Notes: generated from the sequence alone by a model not told the origin. Numbered from the stretch's first letter, positions 1 through 64,000 are shown. The stretch is DNA of 64,000 bases from Serinus canaria (GCF_022539315.1 NC_066343.1:49957973-50021972); one strand, 5' to 3'. Numbers and translations are program-made.

Positions 1-1480
1 TAATTCCTTGTTTGATAAAACTGGTTGACATTTTGTTCTATTGCTTCCCTCTCCACATTTAGAAAGGCTAATTGCCAGCTCCAGGTTCTGCAAGGAATTT
101 CCTCATGCATAGCCATAGCCTACCTTTTTATTGGATGGTCTTGTGCTTGCACAAAGGCTTGACATGTCATTTGTTCCTTCAATGTAGTAAGACATTCGAC
201 TGGAGCTGTGATCTACAGGCTGGGGGACACAGATGGAAGAAATACCTAACAGTAAATCCATAACTAACTTAATCTAATTAACAGAGAAGAAATCACCTGC
301 AGCTGGGGGTTTGTTTGGGTTTTTTTTAAGGCATGCACAGACATTCATCTAAACAGTTCTTCTCTATCCTTCTTCCTATCCCCCTTCCCACTCAAGGCCG
401 AAAACTACCTGACAGCAGGAGCAGCAGCAGCAGCAGCAAGATGCAAATGCACTGCCATCGCGTGTCCAACGGCAACACTGCAGCTGTACTTCGGGGGATA
501 CGATTCACCCTTTAAAGGTGTGAGTTTCTCCCTGGCCCTACCTCGAAAACAATTAGCCCCTTGAAGTCCTTCCTTCCATTAAAAGTTATGACAACTTAAG
601 ATGCAGTGAAATGGCAGGAACCAATTGTAAATTTCTACATTTATCAGTGTGATGGAGCTGTAATATCAAACATTTTAATTTTGTTTTAATTTGGAAAAAT
701 GCCTTGAGCTCTGTTCAACTTCCCCTTCCCCGTTCCCCCTAGGACACAGTACATTAGAATAAAAGTCATAAAATTCAAATCTACATTATTAAAAATTGCT
801 ATGGATGGATATATATGCACATATGAAGAAATCAAATAAATTGTCAAAGCCTGTGTATCTTACTAGTTCTGATTTAATTAGCTGAAGACCAGTACCTGTT
901 CATTTTAGACGGAGAGGCACATGCTCATTCAATAGCGAAAAGACTTCAAAATATTTCTGAAAATAACCTACTTGAGAAGCAATATTTTACATATATAACA
1001 CTCAAAGAAAAGTGTGTGTGGGGGTGGAGGGATACAGTTCAGATCTCATCAGATGTATTGCTGTAGAGCTCTGCCAGGGCTGCAACTAGCAACAGGCTCC
1101 TTGCTCAGGGGAAAAAAATCCTGGTTTTGCCAGAGGCATAGCTTCCCGGCTCCAGCTGAGTGGCAAACTCTAGGTTTTGGTTTCCCCAGACAGCTGCACA
1201 CAACCATCCTCATAAAGCTCTGAGATGGGCTGGGATGCTGTAGATCAGCGAGCACCCAGTGCCACTCAGAAAAACAAAATCCTCCCTCTTGGATGTTCTT
1301 GTTCTCTCCTGCAAGCCATTGGTGGTATATGTAGCATGCATGAGAATAAAAAGGAAGGTTGTATTTCACTCTTTGGTTGAATGAAGTATTTGGGAAGACC
1401 CAGGTGCAAATTATGCACATGGCATCTGCACTGTAGCTGATATAAAGCTATGGGGCTGCTGTCTTATAATTGACTACTTA

Positions 1481-1521
<41 letters not shown>

Positions 1522-1913
1522 AGGAAACTATATAACAGCAAACAAAACGAGAAAGAAAGGTCTGTGGCTGCACTGACTCTGTGACTTGGACCAGACCAGG
1601 TTACCAGCTGTGAACAGAACTCAAATATCTGGAATAACAGGTGAGGCAAGTCGAAAAAAGCAAATGCCTCTGTGATGTGTCTAAGCCACAAACAAGAGAT
1701 AGAGCTCTCACCTCTTGCTCTTCATTGGTAAGAGGCATCAGAATTTAGCAATGAGATTTAACATGCGTTTATACCAAATCAGATAAACAGAAAATGGTCC
1801 TGGTGATACATATAGTTCATTTACAAGGAGCAAATCCAACCCTCAAAGACAAAATCAAGATTATTAGGTTTTGCACCATACCATTCTTCAGATATTTGAC
1901 TTTGTTCTCTTAC
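1..1913 (-). other. DOCK8 intron 22 (part)
   Basis: Holds a T34 tract and a short AGC-rich run at about 418-437. No exon resembling the next DOCK8 segment (the HFHEELALQ / WFFFELL region) could be found on the minus strand. Confidence 0.8.
1484..1517. repeat. T34 homopolymer
   Basis: Thirty-four consecutive thymines in DOCK8 intron 22. No processed gene copy can be recognised on either side. Confidence 0.97.
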
Positions 1914-54498
<52,585 letters not shown>

Positions 54499-55520
54499 AC
54501 GGGCGAGCAGCCGAGAATGTCGGCTGCCGACGAGGATCGAGACTGGCTGTACACACGAAGGGAGGATTTATTTCATTTATTTGTTTTTCTTAATTGAGTG
54601 CTCCGGGCTAAAAACCCGACGATCCACTGACAGTTCTGGGTGGCAACTTCCGCATTTTACCTTCCTCACTGAAATTGGCCGCAGTGGGAGGGATCTGCCC
54701 TAGTGCACAGCAGACTGCTCACCCTGCCCCGTGTACCCCACCGCCAGCAGCGTCCAGCCCGGCGTCCCGGGTGTCCTTCGCCTTCCCGGCGTCTTCCACC
54801 AGCTGTCCGCCTCGGCCAGGGCGCCCACAGGCACTGGGGGAGAGCAGGAATTCCCCTCCCTCTTTTACAGAGGACAACCCCGACCCCCCGGGAGAATTTT
54901 GGAAGGCAAGCGCTTAGGCACGGACAGGAACGGAAGGCACCGTGTACATCTATCTGAACACGCATAGTTGCGGGAATCCATGCGCATCCCTCACGACCCT
55001 TTTTCTTTTGGAAACTGCAGTACGAGTGTCAAACACCTCCGTCTCTGCCCCACCACACCCCACACATATACGCACACCCGCCGGGGGTCAAGCGCTGCTC
55101 TGCGGAGGCGGGTGAGGAAGCAGCAGGCACCGCTGCGCACCGCTGGCCACCGCCGTAGCCAGGCCAGCCCCAGGCACCGAGGATCCAGCCCATGCTGCCA
55201 GGCGGAGCAGGCGGGGCCGCCGGGCCGGGCCAGGCAGGATCGGGCGGAGCGGGCCGGAGTAGGGCTGCCAGGAGCAGGGCAGAACCGCGCCCACTGGCCC
55301 ACAGGAATCACAAATAGCCCGGGACCTTCCTTCAGCCCCACTAGCCCACGGCTGGAGCTGTTCGGGCAAGTAGGGACAGCAAGCTGTGAGAGGAAAATAA
55401 ATGTCAACTCTTTACCTGGGACAATATTTTGCCAGTACTCCTGTGCACCCTGTGTTTCTCTTACATCTAAACAGTGTGTGTAAGAAAAACTCGCAGGTAC
55501 CAACACCAGATACCAGCTCA

Positions 55521-55553
55521 GCTTGGCACAAAGCTTGGCACAAAGCTTGGCAC
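55521..55553. repeat. 12-bp tandem repeat, 2.75 copies
   Basis: Units GCTTGGCACAAA at 55521, 55533 and (partial) 55545. Lies just beyond the DOCK8 CpG island. Confidence 0.95.
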
Positions 55554-56841
55554 TGCTGTTCTATTCACCAGTACTTACTGCTCAGCTTTTTTAAAAGTCC
55601 ATTTTTATTAAGTATCTTGTGGTTGTTTTATAAAATTATGTTTCCTGACTGGTATTTTTCTTTCTGCCTTGATGTAGTTTTCGCTGCTTCTGCAGATAAG
55701 GAGAATTTACCCTTCATTTGAAAGGGGAAAGAAAAGCCAAACACGGTTTCTGCAGATGAATTTTGAGGTAGTAGAGGCAGTTCAGTTTTAGATTGTCTTG
55801 TTTTTATTAAATCTGTGCTTCGATGGCAACAACATTAGGATTCACCCATTGAAGGCAGTCACAGCTTATCTTTCCATTCCCAGTAACCTGGCCCTCCAGT
55901 CTAGAGGAAAACAGTGGGATATGAAGCATGGAACAGAAGATTGTCCAACAATGAGGGCCTAAAATTGTTCTACTAACAATTATCTTTTTCTCTGTAGGAC
56001 TCACCTTTCTTTAGAGTACTATTAAATATGTATGGTCTCAAATATGAATGTTAATCTCTAGGTTAACCTCTGGCTAAGGGCCCCTAGGGAAATGCAGAAA
56101 TGCTAAAGAGGTTTAAGAAAACCGAGGTAAATACAAATTAAAATGTGGGTATGTTTTTGGAAAAAAACCCACAAGGATCTACAGCAGAACAAGACCCGAA
56201 ATAGTTCAGAGAAACTTATGAGTGAAAATATGAAAATCTATTATTAATAGGATGGTTTGACCTAACAAATATTTGCTTTGGGAAGAATAAATTGAATCCT
56301 TTATTGCTTGGAACTTAACCACCACACCCATCCTGTCTTTACCTCACCAAGATAAAGCTAAAGCCCCATACCTATATGTAACTTGAACTTAAATACCATT
56401 TAGTAACAAATTACTGATATGTAGCTGTAGTTTAACATGTATTGGTGACAAGAAAAACTTTTGTATGCCATAGATACTGGGTCTGACAAGACACTACCTC
56501 ACTGAAGCTGCAAAAAAGAGTCCAGGCTTCATTTTAATAGCTCATGTGGCATGAAGTAGGGACCTTACTTGATTGTTAAATCTTGCTATAGAAATAGAGC
56601 TAGCAGAAATGCAGCACAAATGAGCAATGTACCAATGAGCAGAAATACATCCGCTTATCATTGATACAACTGTTGATTTTGCAGCTTCATATATTCTTGG
56701 TAAGCATGGACAAAAGAATTGCTCTAAAATATTTTGCGACATGCAGGAAAAAAATTCCTGAGGAGATGCACAAAGTTCAAGTTTCCAAAACTTTTACGTT
56801 TTGGCTAGTATGTATATACATTGAGAGAGAGGCTGCTGTCA

Positions 56842-57421
56842 TGCTTTAACCCCAGCAACTATGTCTCACACTCTGATCCAGTGGGGTAGGGAAGAGAGAA
56901 GTGGAAGGATAAAAGTGAGAAAACTCCTGGGTCTAGACAAAGCTGGTTTAATAGGGAAAACAAAAGCTGCGCACACAAGCAAAGCAAAACAAGGAATTCA
57001 GTCACTGTTTCCCATGGGCAGGTGGCTGTTCAGCCATCTCCAGTAAAGCAGGGCTCCAGCATGGGTAACATGACTTGAGAAGGCAAATTTCATGAGTCTG
57101 AAAGGCTTCCCCTTCTTTCTTCTTCCCTCCACCTTTCTATGCTGAGCATGATGCCGTGTGGTCTGGGATATTCCTGTGGTCAGATGGGGTCAGCTGCCCT
57201 GACTGTGTCCCCTCACAACTCCAGCTGTGCCCCCCGCCAGCCTCCTCACTGGTGGTTTGGGGTGAGAGGCAGAAAAGGCCTTGATGCTATACAAGTGCAG
57301 CTCAGCAATAACAAAAATGTCCCTGGGTTATCAAAACTTCTTCCAGCACAAATCCAAAACATAGCTCCATACCAACTATCATGAAGAAAATTTATTGTAC
57401 CCAAACCAGTCAAAACCAGCA
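56842..57421 (-). mobile_element. Solo LTR of the same avian retrovirus family (copy C)
   Basis: Reads on the minus strand from TGCTGGTTTTGACTGGTTTG (57421) to GGGGTTAAAGCA (56842). It shares with copies A and B the blocks GGATTTGTGCTGGA, AAGGCCTTTTCTGCCTCTCA and GGGGACACAG. About 580 bp, near complete. It lies 2.3 kb upstream of the DOCK8 start in the same transcriptional direction. Confidence 0.82.
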
Positions 57422-60400
57422 TATATGTTCAGCAGACACAGAACAAACAGTTAGATAATTTAAAGTTCTCATCTTTTTCCATGAACTGAATTACTGGAAC
57501 CCTGCTTTTGCATAGGAGCAGCAAAACTCATCAAGTATTCATTTTATCTATTATGTAAGCAGTTACATTGCCTTTTTTGATGGGGGAAAAAAAAGAAAAG
57601 AGTATGGACTTTTATTAAGAAGGTTTACATGGTTTTAACTCATTGGAGCACTACTAGATGAGAAGCTGGTGATTTTTTTAAGCTATCTTATCCAATTCAA
57701 TATGGTCAGTATGAGTGAGTGCTCCAGTTTTTTGCTAAACTAGCATTACTGAATTCCTGCAACAAACCAACCTACCAATACAAGGTAATGAAGTCTAAAC
57801 ACTCCTTTATAACATGAAGTAGAACAAGATCTTTCCAGTCAAAGGATTTAAAAAATTTCAGCAAAACAGATTCCAGTGAAGGCATCAAAAAAATCAAAAT
57901 GAAAGAAAACAGTGCAATTCAGAACAGATTGTCGTTTTGCAAACCTAGCTTGCTTGGGTGTCAGTAGCAGCGCTTAGGTGTTGTATTAGATACAGTGGAA
58001 GCCACACTTGCATTCTCCAGTCCTTATCCCCATCCTCCTGTTACACACACATGCATCCCAAATGGTAGTCCTAATCATTGCTCCACCACCTCAGCCCTAG
58101 AATCAGTCATGACCCATGCTTTCCTGTAATTTTTCTGGGATTTCAAATGCTCTCACTATAACTTGGTCTTCCTCCTGTGCCTGACTGGGAGGAGTTGGTT
58201 CCATGGCTGGTTGGATGCTGTAACTGGGCAGGCAAAGGAGATGCAGGCCCAGCCACAAAGAACAGCTGAGTGGTGGTAATGTCAGCACATGTTCTGTATA
58301 GGTGCCTGGGAAGAATGGATACTGCTGTAAATTGTTTTGAAGGAGTTTGCAGGCTGGGATTAAAGAAACACTGTAAGAAACAATGATTGGCATGTTGGCA
58401 TGTCTACATGTCACCTACCAAGGATTTTTTTTTTTCTTGTAAGGCACACATTTCCAAACTTTTTTTTTTCTTCTTCACTGGCAGTGGTATGATGATCTCC
58501 GTTTGCAACCTGCCAGGAACACAGAATGCCTGTTAATATTTGCTCATGTTCCACCTTCCTACTGCATCAGAAGAGTGCAATGCAGCCAGTGCAGCTAGAC
58601 ACTCCTTCCTTAAAGGCAGGTGACATGCCATCAAGTTCAGTGTTTTTTCTGTCACAGATCTCTATGGTATCCAATAAAATCTAAGTAATTTAGTCAAAAG
58701 TACTTTAAACAAAAAATTTATATGAAATTTAGTGGACTAAACCACAGAAAAATAAGTGTAATTTTCCATTATTTCAATTAATGTTTTAAATAGATTGACA
58801 ATGAAATACTGAACTCCCTTAAAAATAAATTTAAAGTTACTCCTAGGTTTAAGTTTCAGTTTTGTGTTGGTGAAGCAGAAGAAAGGGAACTTAAATCACT
58901 TTGTAGCCTTTTTTTTTTTTATAAACACTTAAGCGTAAAAGAAGAAAACCAGTCTGTCTAAAAGCATATCCTCTTTTTCCTCTTGTCTGTGAAATTCTCC
59001 TGGAAGAATACAACTTCTACTGGCCAAATTCACATCTGAGTTTCTCAAACAGAAATGTTTGCTCACCTTCACAGTGAACAGAACTCTAGCAGAAACAATA
59101 CTCACAATTTTTTCACTTACTGACAATTTTCTTGCATACAATGAGGCAACCTTCTAGATGAGGTCTGATATTTAAATTACGATTGTAAACTATATCTTTT
59201 TTCTAATGTTCCCAGTTTTACTAAGTTTCAGATTATAACAGCAAATTGAGAACATAAGGCATAAAAAGTAGGAGTGTTAAAAAGCAGATGCACTGGCTGA
59301 AGTAAGATCTTCTTTCTCTTAAATGACATGTGAATAATCTGCATTCTTCAAAGAAAAATAAAGTCTTGTCGTCAGGAAAAACTGACAATGCAAGTACAGA
59401 TAAGAAAATACAAATAACTTAATAGAGGAATACTTTATCAGGTAACAGACAAGAAAGAAGTAAATGTACCCTGGGGAATATGCATACTGATTGAAGTTAT
59501 GCATCTGCCTACTAGCCTATATTTTGAGATCACAAAACTGAACTTGACATTTCCTTATTGTTTTGCAGGTTAACTGGTATCCTTGCATGAATTTGCAATT
59601 CTCTTCTCTGAGCTGCTGAACCATATTGTACTATACTGACTGGTAGTATCATGCAGGAACCTCACAAGGCTATTGTGCTTTAATACTCCATATTCAACAT
59701 AATACTGAAATACCAATGATTTTCTTCTGCTGTTTTGCTCAGATCATGCTCCCCTTGCTACTGTATCAGGAATTAGCAAGTTGCAATGCTCTTCCTTATT
59801 TCCCTGTTATAGCCTTCTTCCCTAATTCTCCACTAAAGCCTGAAACACTTTACTCCATCATTAAAATCACTCTTTGGTCCATCATTAAAATGGCTTGGCT
59901 TGCACTGAGATCTTCAATATTAGGAAAGGGAGTAAGTTATTTCAAGTGCAGCCAACTAAAGTAATAATTAAATACAACTTCCTGGTACCCAGCAAACTTT
60001 ACTGTTTTCTGATGTTGTATGTTTTGTCTACAAATATCTTAAAATAAAATGCTTCAACTGTGCCAACCAGATTTAAGTTTGCAACACTCATTTGGCTGCC
60101 ACCACACTAAAATACACAGGTTTTACATCTGTCTTTACAAACTAGACTTTATTACATGGTTCAGCAGAAAAGAAAGAACAGCTAACACTTGTAGCAAAAT
60201 ACTAGTATTTGAATATAAACTTTAAAGAAACTGAAATAAACCCCAGAAACCATAGTATTTGTTTTAGGTAATTTTGTTCAAAATTAAAAAATAATAAGCA
60301 GTGTCATGTGAGCAGATGAAAAGCAGAACAACTTAAGGAACCATGACACTCGTTTAATCACCTTTCTTTCCCAATACCAAATGTCTCACTGACATGTAAC

Positions 60401-61445
60401 TGAAATTTCAGTATTAAAAATAGTCTCATTTTCAAAGGCAACTTACACCCATTTTTTAGTATGTGCTGCAATGAAAAACTGCTCATTCCCAATGTCTTTC
60501 TCACCTTCTCCTCTTTTACACAATCTTTTAATTTTTTAAAATCAATGCCTTAATAACAGAATTGTATAAAGCTGTACAGTCCCAGGACAGCAAAAACATC
60601 TACCACCAGGCTGGGTTCTAGCAGATACAGCTTTGAAAGGCTGATCAGATTTTTCCTCTAAAATGGGCTGCATCATACAGGGTAACCTGAGTCACTGAAA
60701 CAAGAATGCAAAAAGATGCATTTTATAATACATTGGTTCTAAAATTCCAGAAACCAACAGCATGTATACGCTGTTGGAATTTATTGTTGGAATAAATGTG
60801 GTTGTATCTCCAAGGACAAGCTGAATCAATGGATTAAATGAATTATTTTATCATTTCTTAAACCAAGCTTTCACATGCATGTTAAAATTAGAATGACTAA
60901 AGGAGTTGCCAACTATTTAGAGTGGAATATCATCAAATATTATAAGCATTAAGTATTTTAACCTACACAAGTATAGGAAGAGTCAAGAATAAATACCAAG
61001 TACTTTTATTACCAGTAACACACATGCCATATGAGGTGTACAAACAAGATGAAGCCCAGCATATTTTACCATAACAGTATTCCAACTAGTGCTACTGAAC
61101 CTAATTTTGAGAGCAGAGAACCCCGCCTGGGTTTTGGGCGTGTGCATGTATCAGCATGCATCAGGCCAATCCCTTGTTACATTTACACCTTCTGACATGG
61201 AGAAATGTGTTACCTATTTGCTAAACCTCTGATCCACAAAAAGCTGGGGAGCACATAACACTGTAAAAATTACCTGTAGTTGTGTCTTACACATGGTATG
61301 TGCCCCCTGACAGTCCCTAATGGAGGGCAGAGAAAGCCAACATTCATCTTGCTGATTACTTGATTATAGATAGATGCCAGCAGATGCAGCCTGCATTGTG
61401 TTCATTTTTCACGCTGGGGCTCGTTCAGCACTCCTGCGTGTCTGG

Positions 61446-62060
61446 GCCAGGCTCGGGGCTGACCTGCTGGGAAGCAGCTCTGTGGAGAAGGACCTGGGGG
61501 TCCTGGCGGACAAGAAGCTGTCCCTGAGCCAGCAGTGTGTCCTTGTGACCAAGAATGCCTATGATATCCTGGAGGCATTAGGAAGAGCATTGCCAGCACG
61601 TGACGGAAGGTGATCTGCCCTGTTCTCAGCCCTGCTCAGGCCACACTTGGAGCGCTGTATCCAGTTCTGGGCTCCTCAGGATACGAGAGACATGGAGCTC
61701 TTGGAGCGGGTCCCACAGTGAGCAAGAGAGGTGAGGAAAGGACAGAATTTCTCTTACAAAGAAAGGCTGAGGGAGCTGGGCCTGCTCAGACTCAAGAAGA
61801 AACACCCCCTTAGGAAGAGACCACCTCATTGGCCTCTACCCGTGTCTGAAAGGGGGTATCCAGAGGGTGGAGCCAGGCTCGTCTCAGCAGCGCCAGGCAA
61901 TAGGACAAGAGGCAACAGGCAGAAATAGATCAAGTTCCACCTGAACGTGAGGAAGAACTTTCACTGTGCAGGTGACTGAGCGCTGGAACAGACTGCCCCG
62001 CGAGAGTGCGGAGTCTCCCACGCAGGAGATGCTCAAGAGCCGTCCGACACACGCCGGTTC
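61446..62060 (+). mobile_element. CR1 LINE fragment abutting the ZNG1 promoter
   Basis: Contains GGGAAGCAGCTCTGTGGAGA, AAGGACCTGGGGGTCCTGGC and GAGGAAGAACTTTCACTGTG, typical of the CR1 ORF2 3' part and 3' UTR. It ends without the usual terminal repeat near GAGATGCTCAAGAGCCGTCC, after which the ZNG1 CpG island takes over. Unusually GC-rich for a CR1 copy. Confidence 0.88.
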
Positions 62061-62175
62061 CATGCGCTCTGCGAGGTCCCCGCGGGAGGAAGGAGCTGCC
62101 GCAGGCAGGCACCGCCACCCCGCTAACCAAACTTCCCCTCACGGAGTGCGCCCCGCCCCGCCGCGTTCCCCGAGC

Positions 62176-62307
62176 TGCGCCTGCGCAGAACCCCGCCCGG
62201 GGGAGGCGCCCGTCGGGCCGAGGCGCGGCGGTGCGTGACGCCACCCGGTGACGTCACTCCGGTGACACCACCCGAGCGACATCAGGAGTGTGACGCCAGG
62301 GGGCGCC
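62176..62307 (+). promoter_or_regulatory. ZNG1 proximal promoter: NRF1-like, CRE-like array and CTCF-like motif
   Basis: An NRF1-like palindrome TGCGCCTGCGCA lies at 62176-62187. Five CRE-like octamers start at 62236, 62249 (a perfect TGACGTCA), 62263, 62277 and 62291. A CTCF-core-like CCAGGGGGCGCC lies at 62296-62307, 39 bp before the start codon. A GC-box run CCCCGCCCCG sits just upstream near 62151. Motifs are read by eye; there is no TATA box. Factor binding is inferred. Confidence 0.6.
62236..62304. repeat. Five-unit 13-14 bp degenerate tandem repeat (CRE-like units)
   Basis: Units start at 62236, 62249, 62263, 62277 and 62291, each opening with TGACGCCA, TGACGTCA, TGACACCA, CGACATCA and TGACGCCA respectively. 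Spacing is 13, 14, 14 and 14 bases. Confidence 0.8.
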
Positions 62308-62345
62308 GGTGGTGGGGGTAGGCTGGGCTGGGGCTGTCTGCGCCT

Positions 62346-62457
62346 ATGGAGGACGAGGAGTGCCCTGACCTGGTCCCGATAGGCGCCGGCGGCGCGGAGC
62401 AGACCGATGCCGGCCCGGGCAGGAAGATCCCCGTGACGATCATCACGGGGTACTTAG
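62346..62457 (+). CDS. ZNG1: ZNG1 coding exon 1
   Basis: Residues 1-37 plus one base. Begins [16 protein letters not shown] and ends at TIITGYL before donor GTGAGG. Very GC-rich. The ATG is the first in the exon that opens the conserved frame. Confidence 0.95.
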
Positions 62458-63608
62458 GTGAGGAGCGGGAGCGGCGCTTGGCAGGGACAGCGTGCGGACA
62501 GGGAAGGCCCTGGCGGGCGGGCCGCCGCGGGGCCAGGGCTGCCGGGCGGGGCCCTCCACCCCATGGACCGGGCGAGCAGCGCCGGGCCCTCCGGCCGCTC
62601 CGGTGGATTTGCAGGGCCACTCTGAGCAGCGCTGTAAGCACCCAAAGAGTTGCTTTTTTCACCACCCTGCTTTCAGGGGCCGCCTCGTTCAGGTCACGAT
62701 TGACTAATGGCTCTTGGTTACTTAGCGTCAGAATAGTGCAATATATTTGGCTCAGTTAAATGCAGAATGCGTTGCAGCCTGAAAAACTTGAGGTTCGGCG
62801 TTTTTCCCGTACCCCCCGACCAGCAGAGCTACTGTGTGCTACATGCAGTTATGGACTGTAAGGATCTGCTTAAATTTATGATCGCCGTCACTGTTCTGAA
62901 AGTTGTAACTTTGTACCGCATCACACTGTTGCAGAGAAAAATCTCTAAAGGACAAGTAAGGAAGGTTCACTAGTCGTAGTGGTTACCTGCTCCGGACTAG
63001 ATGATCCCCAGAGATCCCTTTGACAATTCTCTGATCTTGTGCATGGGATGAGACTGCTCCTAAGGTGGTGTTGTGAACACGTTTTTTAACAGTTTTTTGA
63101 CAATGCCCTGTTTAAAGGCAGTTAGTAGCACATCCGTGGTTACTGACGGCAGAACTGGTCAGAAAAAGTGGTAAGAGGGAGAATATTAAGTGTGCCTTTT
63201 GTTAAAAGAAGCATAAAAGTTAGTTTTGTAGGAAAAAACTGCCTAGTTAGTGGGGAACTTGTAAGTTTATCAAGTACTGACACTTAATGAATGGACTAAC
63301 TGTGAGTTATTTAAGGCTGTGATTTAATGTCCTGATAGTTATATGTGTTGAAATTAATTTCTACATCATTAGAATAGAATGTAGGACATTAGAATGAATA
63401 CTTATATTTAGAAGATAACTGCTTGAAGTGTGCATGTGCATGCATAACAGTATTTAGTTTTTATTTGAAATTTTATGTGGGATTTTTTTACATTTTAATA
63501 TAAATATGGTCTGTGTTCTAGGAGCTGGAAAAACAACTCTTCTAAATTACATACTGACAGAACAGCATAATAAAAGAATAGCAGTTATTCTGAATGAATT
63601 TGGAGAAG
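62346..63608 (+). CDS. ZNG1: ZNG1 (CBWD1), exons 1-2, 5' end of a zinc-regulated GTPase metalloprotein activator
   Basis: ZNG1 is a COG0523-family G3E GTPase. It delivers zinc to methionine aminopeptidase METAP1 and acts in the cytosol. Exons: 62346-62457 and 63522-63608 (199 nt, 66 codons plus one base). The split glycine codon joins GYL to GAGKTT, which completes the Walker A loop. Residues 6-12, CPDLVPI, correspond to the CPELVPI docking motif known for binding the METAP1 zinc finger. [11 protein letters not shown] is the first beta strand. The second exon ends in VILNEFGEG. The zinc-binding GCLCC motif, the switch regions and the C-terminal CobW domain would be encoded beyond the right edge. 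Both introns have GT-AG or GT ends. The start lies in a CpG island, and this gene is divergent from DOCK8 as in mammals. The N-terminus is a little shorter than the human one. Confidence 0.96.
62458..63521 (+). other. ZNG1 intron 1
   Basis: A 1064-base intron, GC-rich for its first 180 bases (the tail of the CpG island), then ordinary AT-rich sequence. Confidence 0.9.
63522..63608 (+). CDS. ZNG1: ZNG1 coding exon 2 (Walker A)
   Basis: Residues 38-66. Encodes [14 protein letters not shown] and [11 protein letters not shown], nearly identical to mammalian ZNG1. The acceptor is CTGTGTTCTAG and the donor is GTATGT. Confidence 0.97.
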
Positions 63609-64000
63609 GTATGTAATCGTGCAGAAATCTTTCTTTTTGCCACAAAATGACAAGTACATAAAACTGCTGGAAACCGAGACTGTTGTAATTTTAAATCCAT
63701 TACTGAAATTATTAACATACCTCATAGTCTTCAGAAGGGCAGATCTTTTTGCTGGTTTTCATAAAATAGTGACATGCATTAATATATTTTGTACATAAAT
63801 GTAGACCCTCAGAGTAAAGTAAATAGATACATCACCCTGTTGGAAGTGCTATACCTCTATTTGTCTCACTCAGTTTCAAGCAAATGGAAATTAAAATAAT
63901 ATGTTGGTAGATAATATTTTTTTATTTCCTTTCCCCTCAGCCATTTGCAAATCACAAATTATCCTGGACCAAGAAAATGGGGAGATGTGTGCTTGATGGC
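63609..64000 (+). other. ZNG1 intron 2 (part)
   Basis: No exon is visible. The next conserved ZNG1 segment (SALEKSLAVS) does not occur before the right edge. Confidence 0.85.

Larger units (their letters stand above)
54499..62345. other. DOCK8-ZNG1 intergenic interval
   Basis: Holds the upstream part of the DOCK8 CpG island, LTR copy C, a CR1 fragment and the ZNG1 promoter. The remaining parts (55560-56840 and 57430-61440) are AT-rich with no recognisable coding sequence on either strand. Confidence 0.75.
62010..62640. promoter_or_regulatory. CpG island over ZNG1 exon 1
   Basis: Dense CG dinucleotides and high GC run from the 3' end of the CR1 copy through the promoter, exon 1 and the first 180 bases of intron 1, in sharp contrast with the AT-rich flanks. 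Boundaries are judged by eye. Confidence 0.85.

Noticed and set aside
1484..1517. T34 tract as the tail of a processed pseudogene on the minus strand
   Set aside because: The sequence to its right shows no recognisable cDNA and no flanking duplication could be seen.
1..1913. Search for DOCK8 exon 23
   Set aside because: No minus-strand sequence matches the expected next segment, so the exon is taken to lie beyond the window.
54968..55506. Two overlapping long open frames (171 codons, both strands) in the DOCK8 upstream GC-rich block
   Set aside because: High GC with few stop codons produces long frames on both strands. The translations are proline-, arginine- and alanine-rich with no family resemblance.
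63942..64000. Possible ZNG1 exon 3 after an acceptor-like TTTCCCCTCAG
   Set aside because: In the required phase it hits a stop codon, and the translation does not resemble the conserved ZNG1 segment that should follow.

Overview
The window is a piece of a bird genome. The evidence is vertebrate exon-intron structure, several 5'-truncated CR1 LINEs (some ending in the ATTCTGTGATTCT-type 3' end typical of birds), three related avian endogenous-retrovirus LTRs, no SINEs, and two CpG islands. It holds the 5' halves of two genes arranged head to head: DOCK8 on the minus strand (22 coding exons, start codon at 54498, last visible exon ending at 1914) and ZNG1/CBWD1 on the plus strand (start codon at 62346, two exons visible). 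In human the same divergent pair lies at the tip of 9p. That block, together with KANK1 and DMRT1, corresponds to the avian Z chromosome, so Z linkage is likely, although only by inference.

Layout. 1-1913: intron 22 of DOCK8. 1914-36507: coding exons 22 down to 2, with introns of 0.2 to 7 kb. 36508-54445: the 17.9 kb first intron, rich in CR1 copies. 54446-54498: coding exon 1 inside a CpG island. 54499-62345: a 7.8 kb intergenic interval with a minus-strand LTR and a CR1 copy that stops about 0.3 kb before ZNG1. 62346-64000: ZNG1 exons 1 and 2 and parts of its first two introns. The 22 DOCK8 exons all have GT-AG junctions and join in one open frame of 928 codons. They cover the family-specific N-terminal region and the DHR-1 (C2-like) lipid-binding domain. 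The catalytic DHR-2 domain lies beyond the left edge. ZNG1 shows its METAP1-docking motif and its Walker A motif; the rest of the GTPase lies beyond the right edge.

The two genes are not known to share a pathway. DOCK8 is a haematopoietic CDC42 exchange factor and ZNG1 is a zinc metallochaperone GTPase. Their proximity is a conserved linkage, not an operon-like arrangement. I found no undescribed gene system. The most notable non-textbook observations are a 13-14 bp periodic array of CRE-like octamers just upstream of the ZNG1 start, a 42-nt inverted duplication inside a CR1 that looks like a template-switch scar, and a DOCK8 intron that is almost three-quarters CR1.
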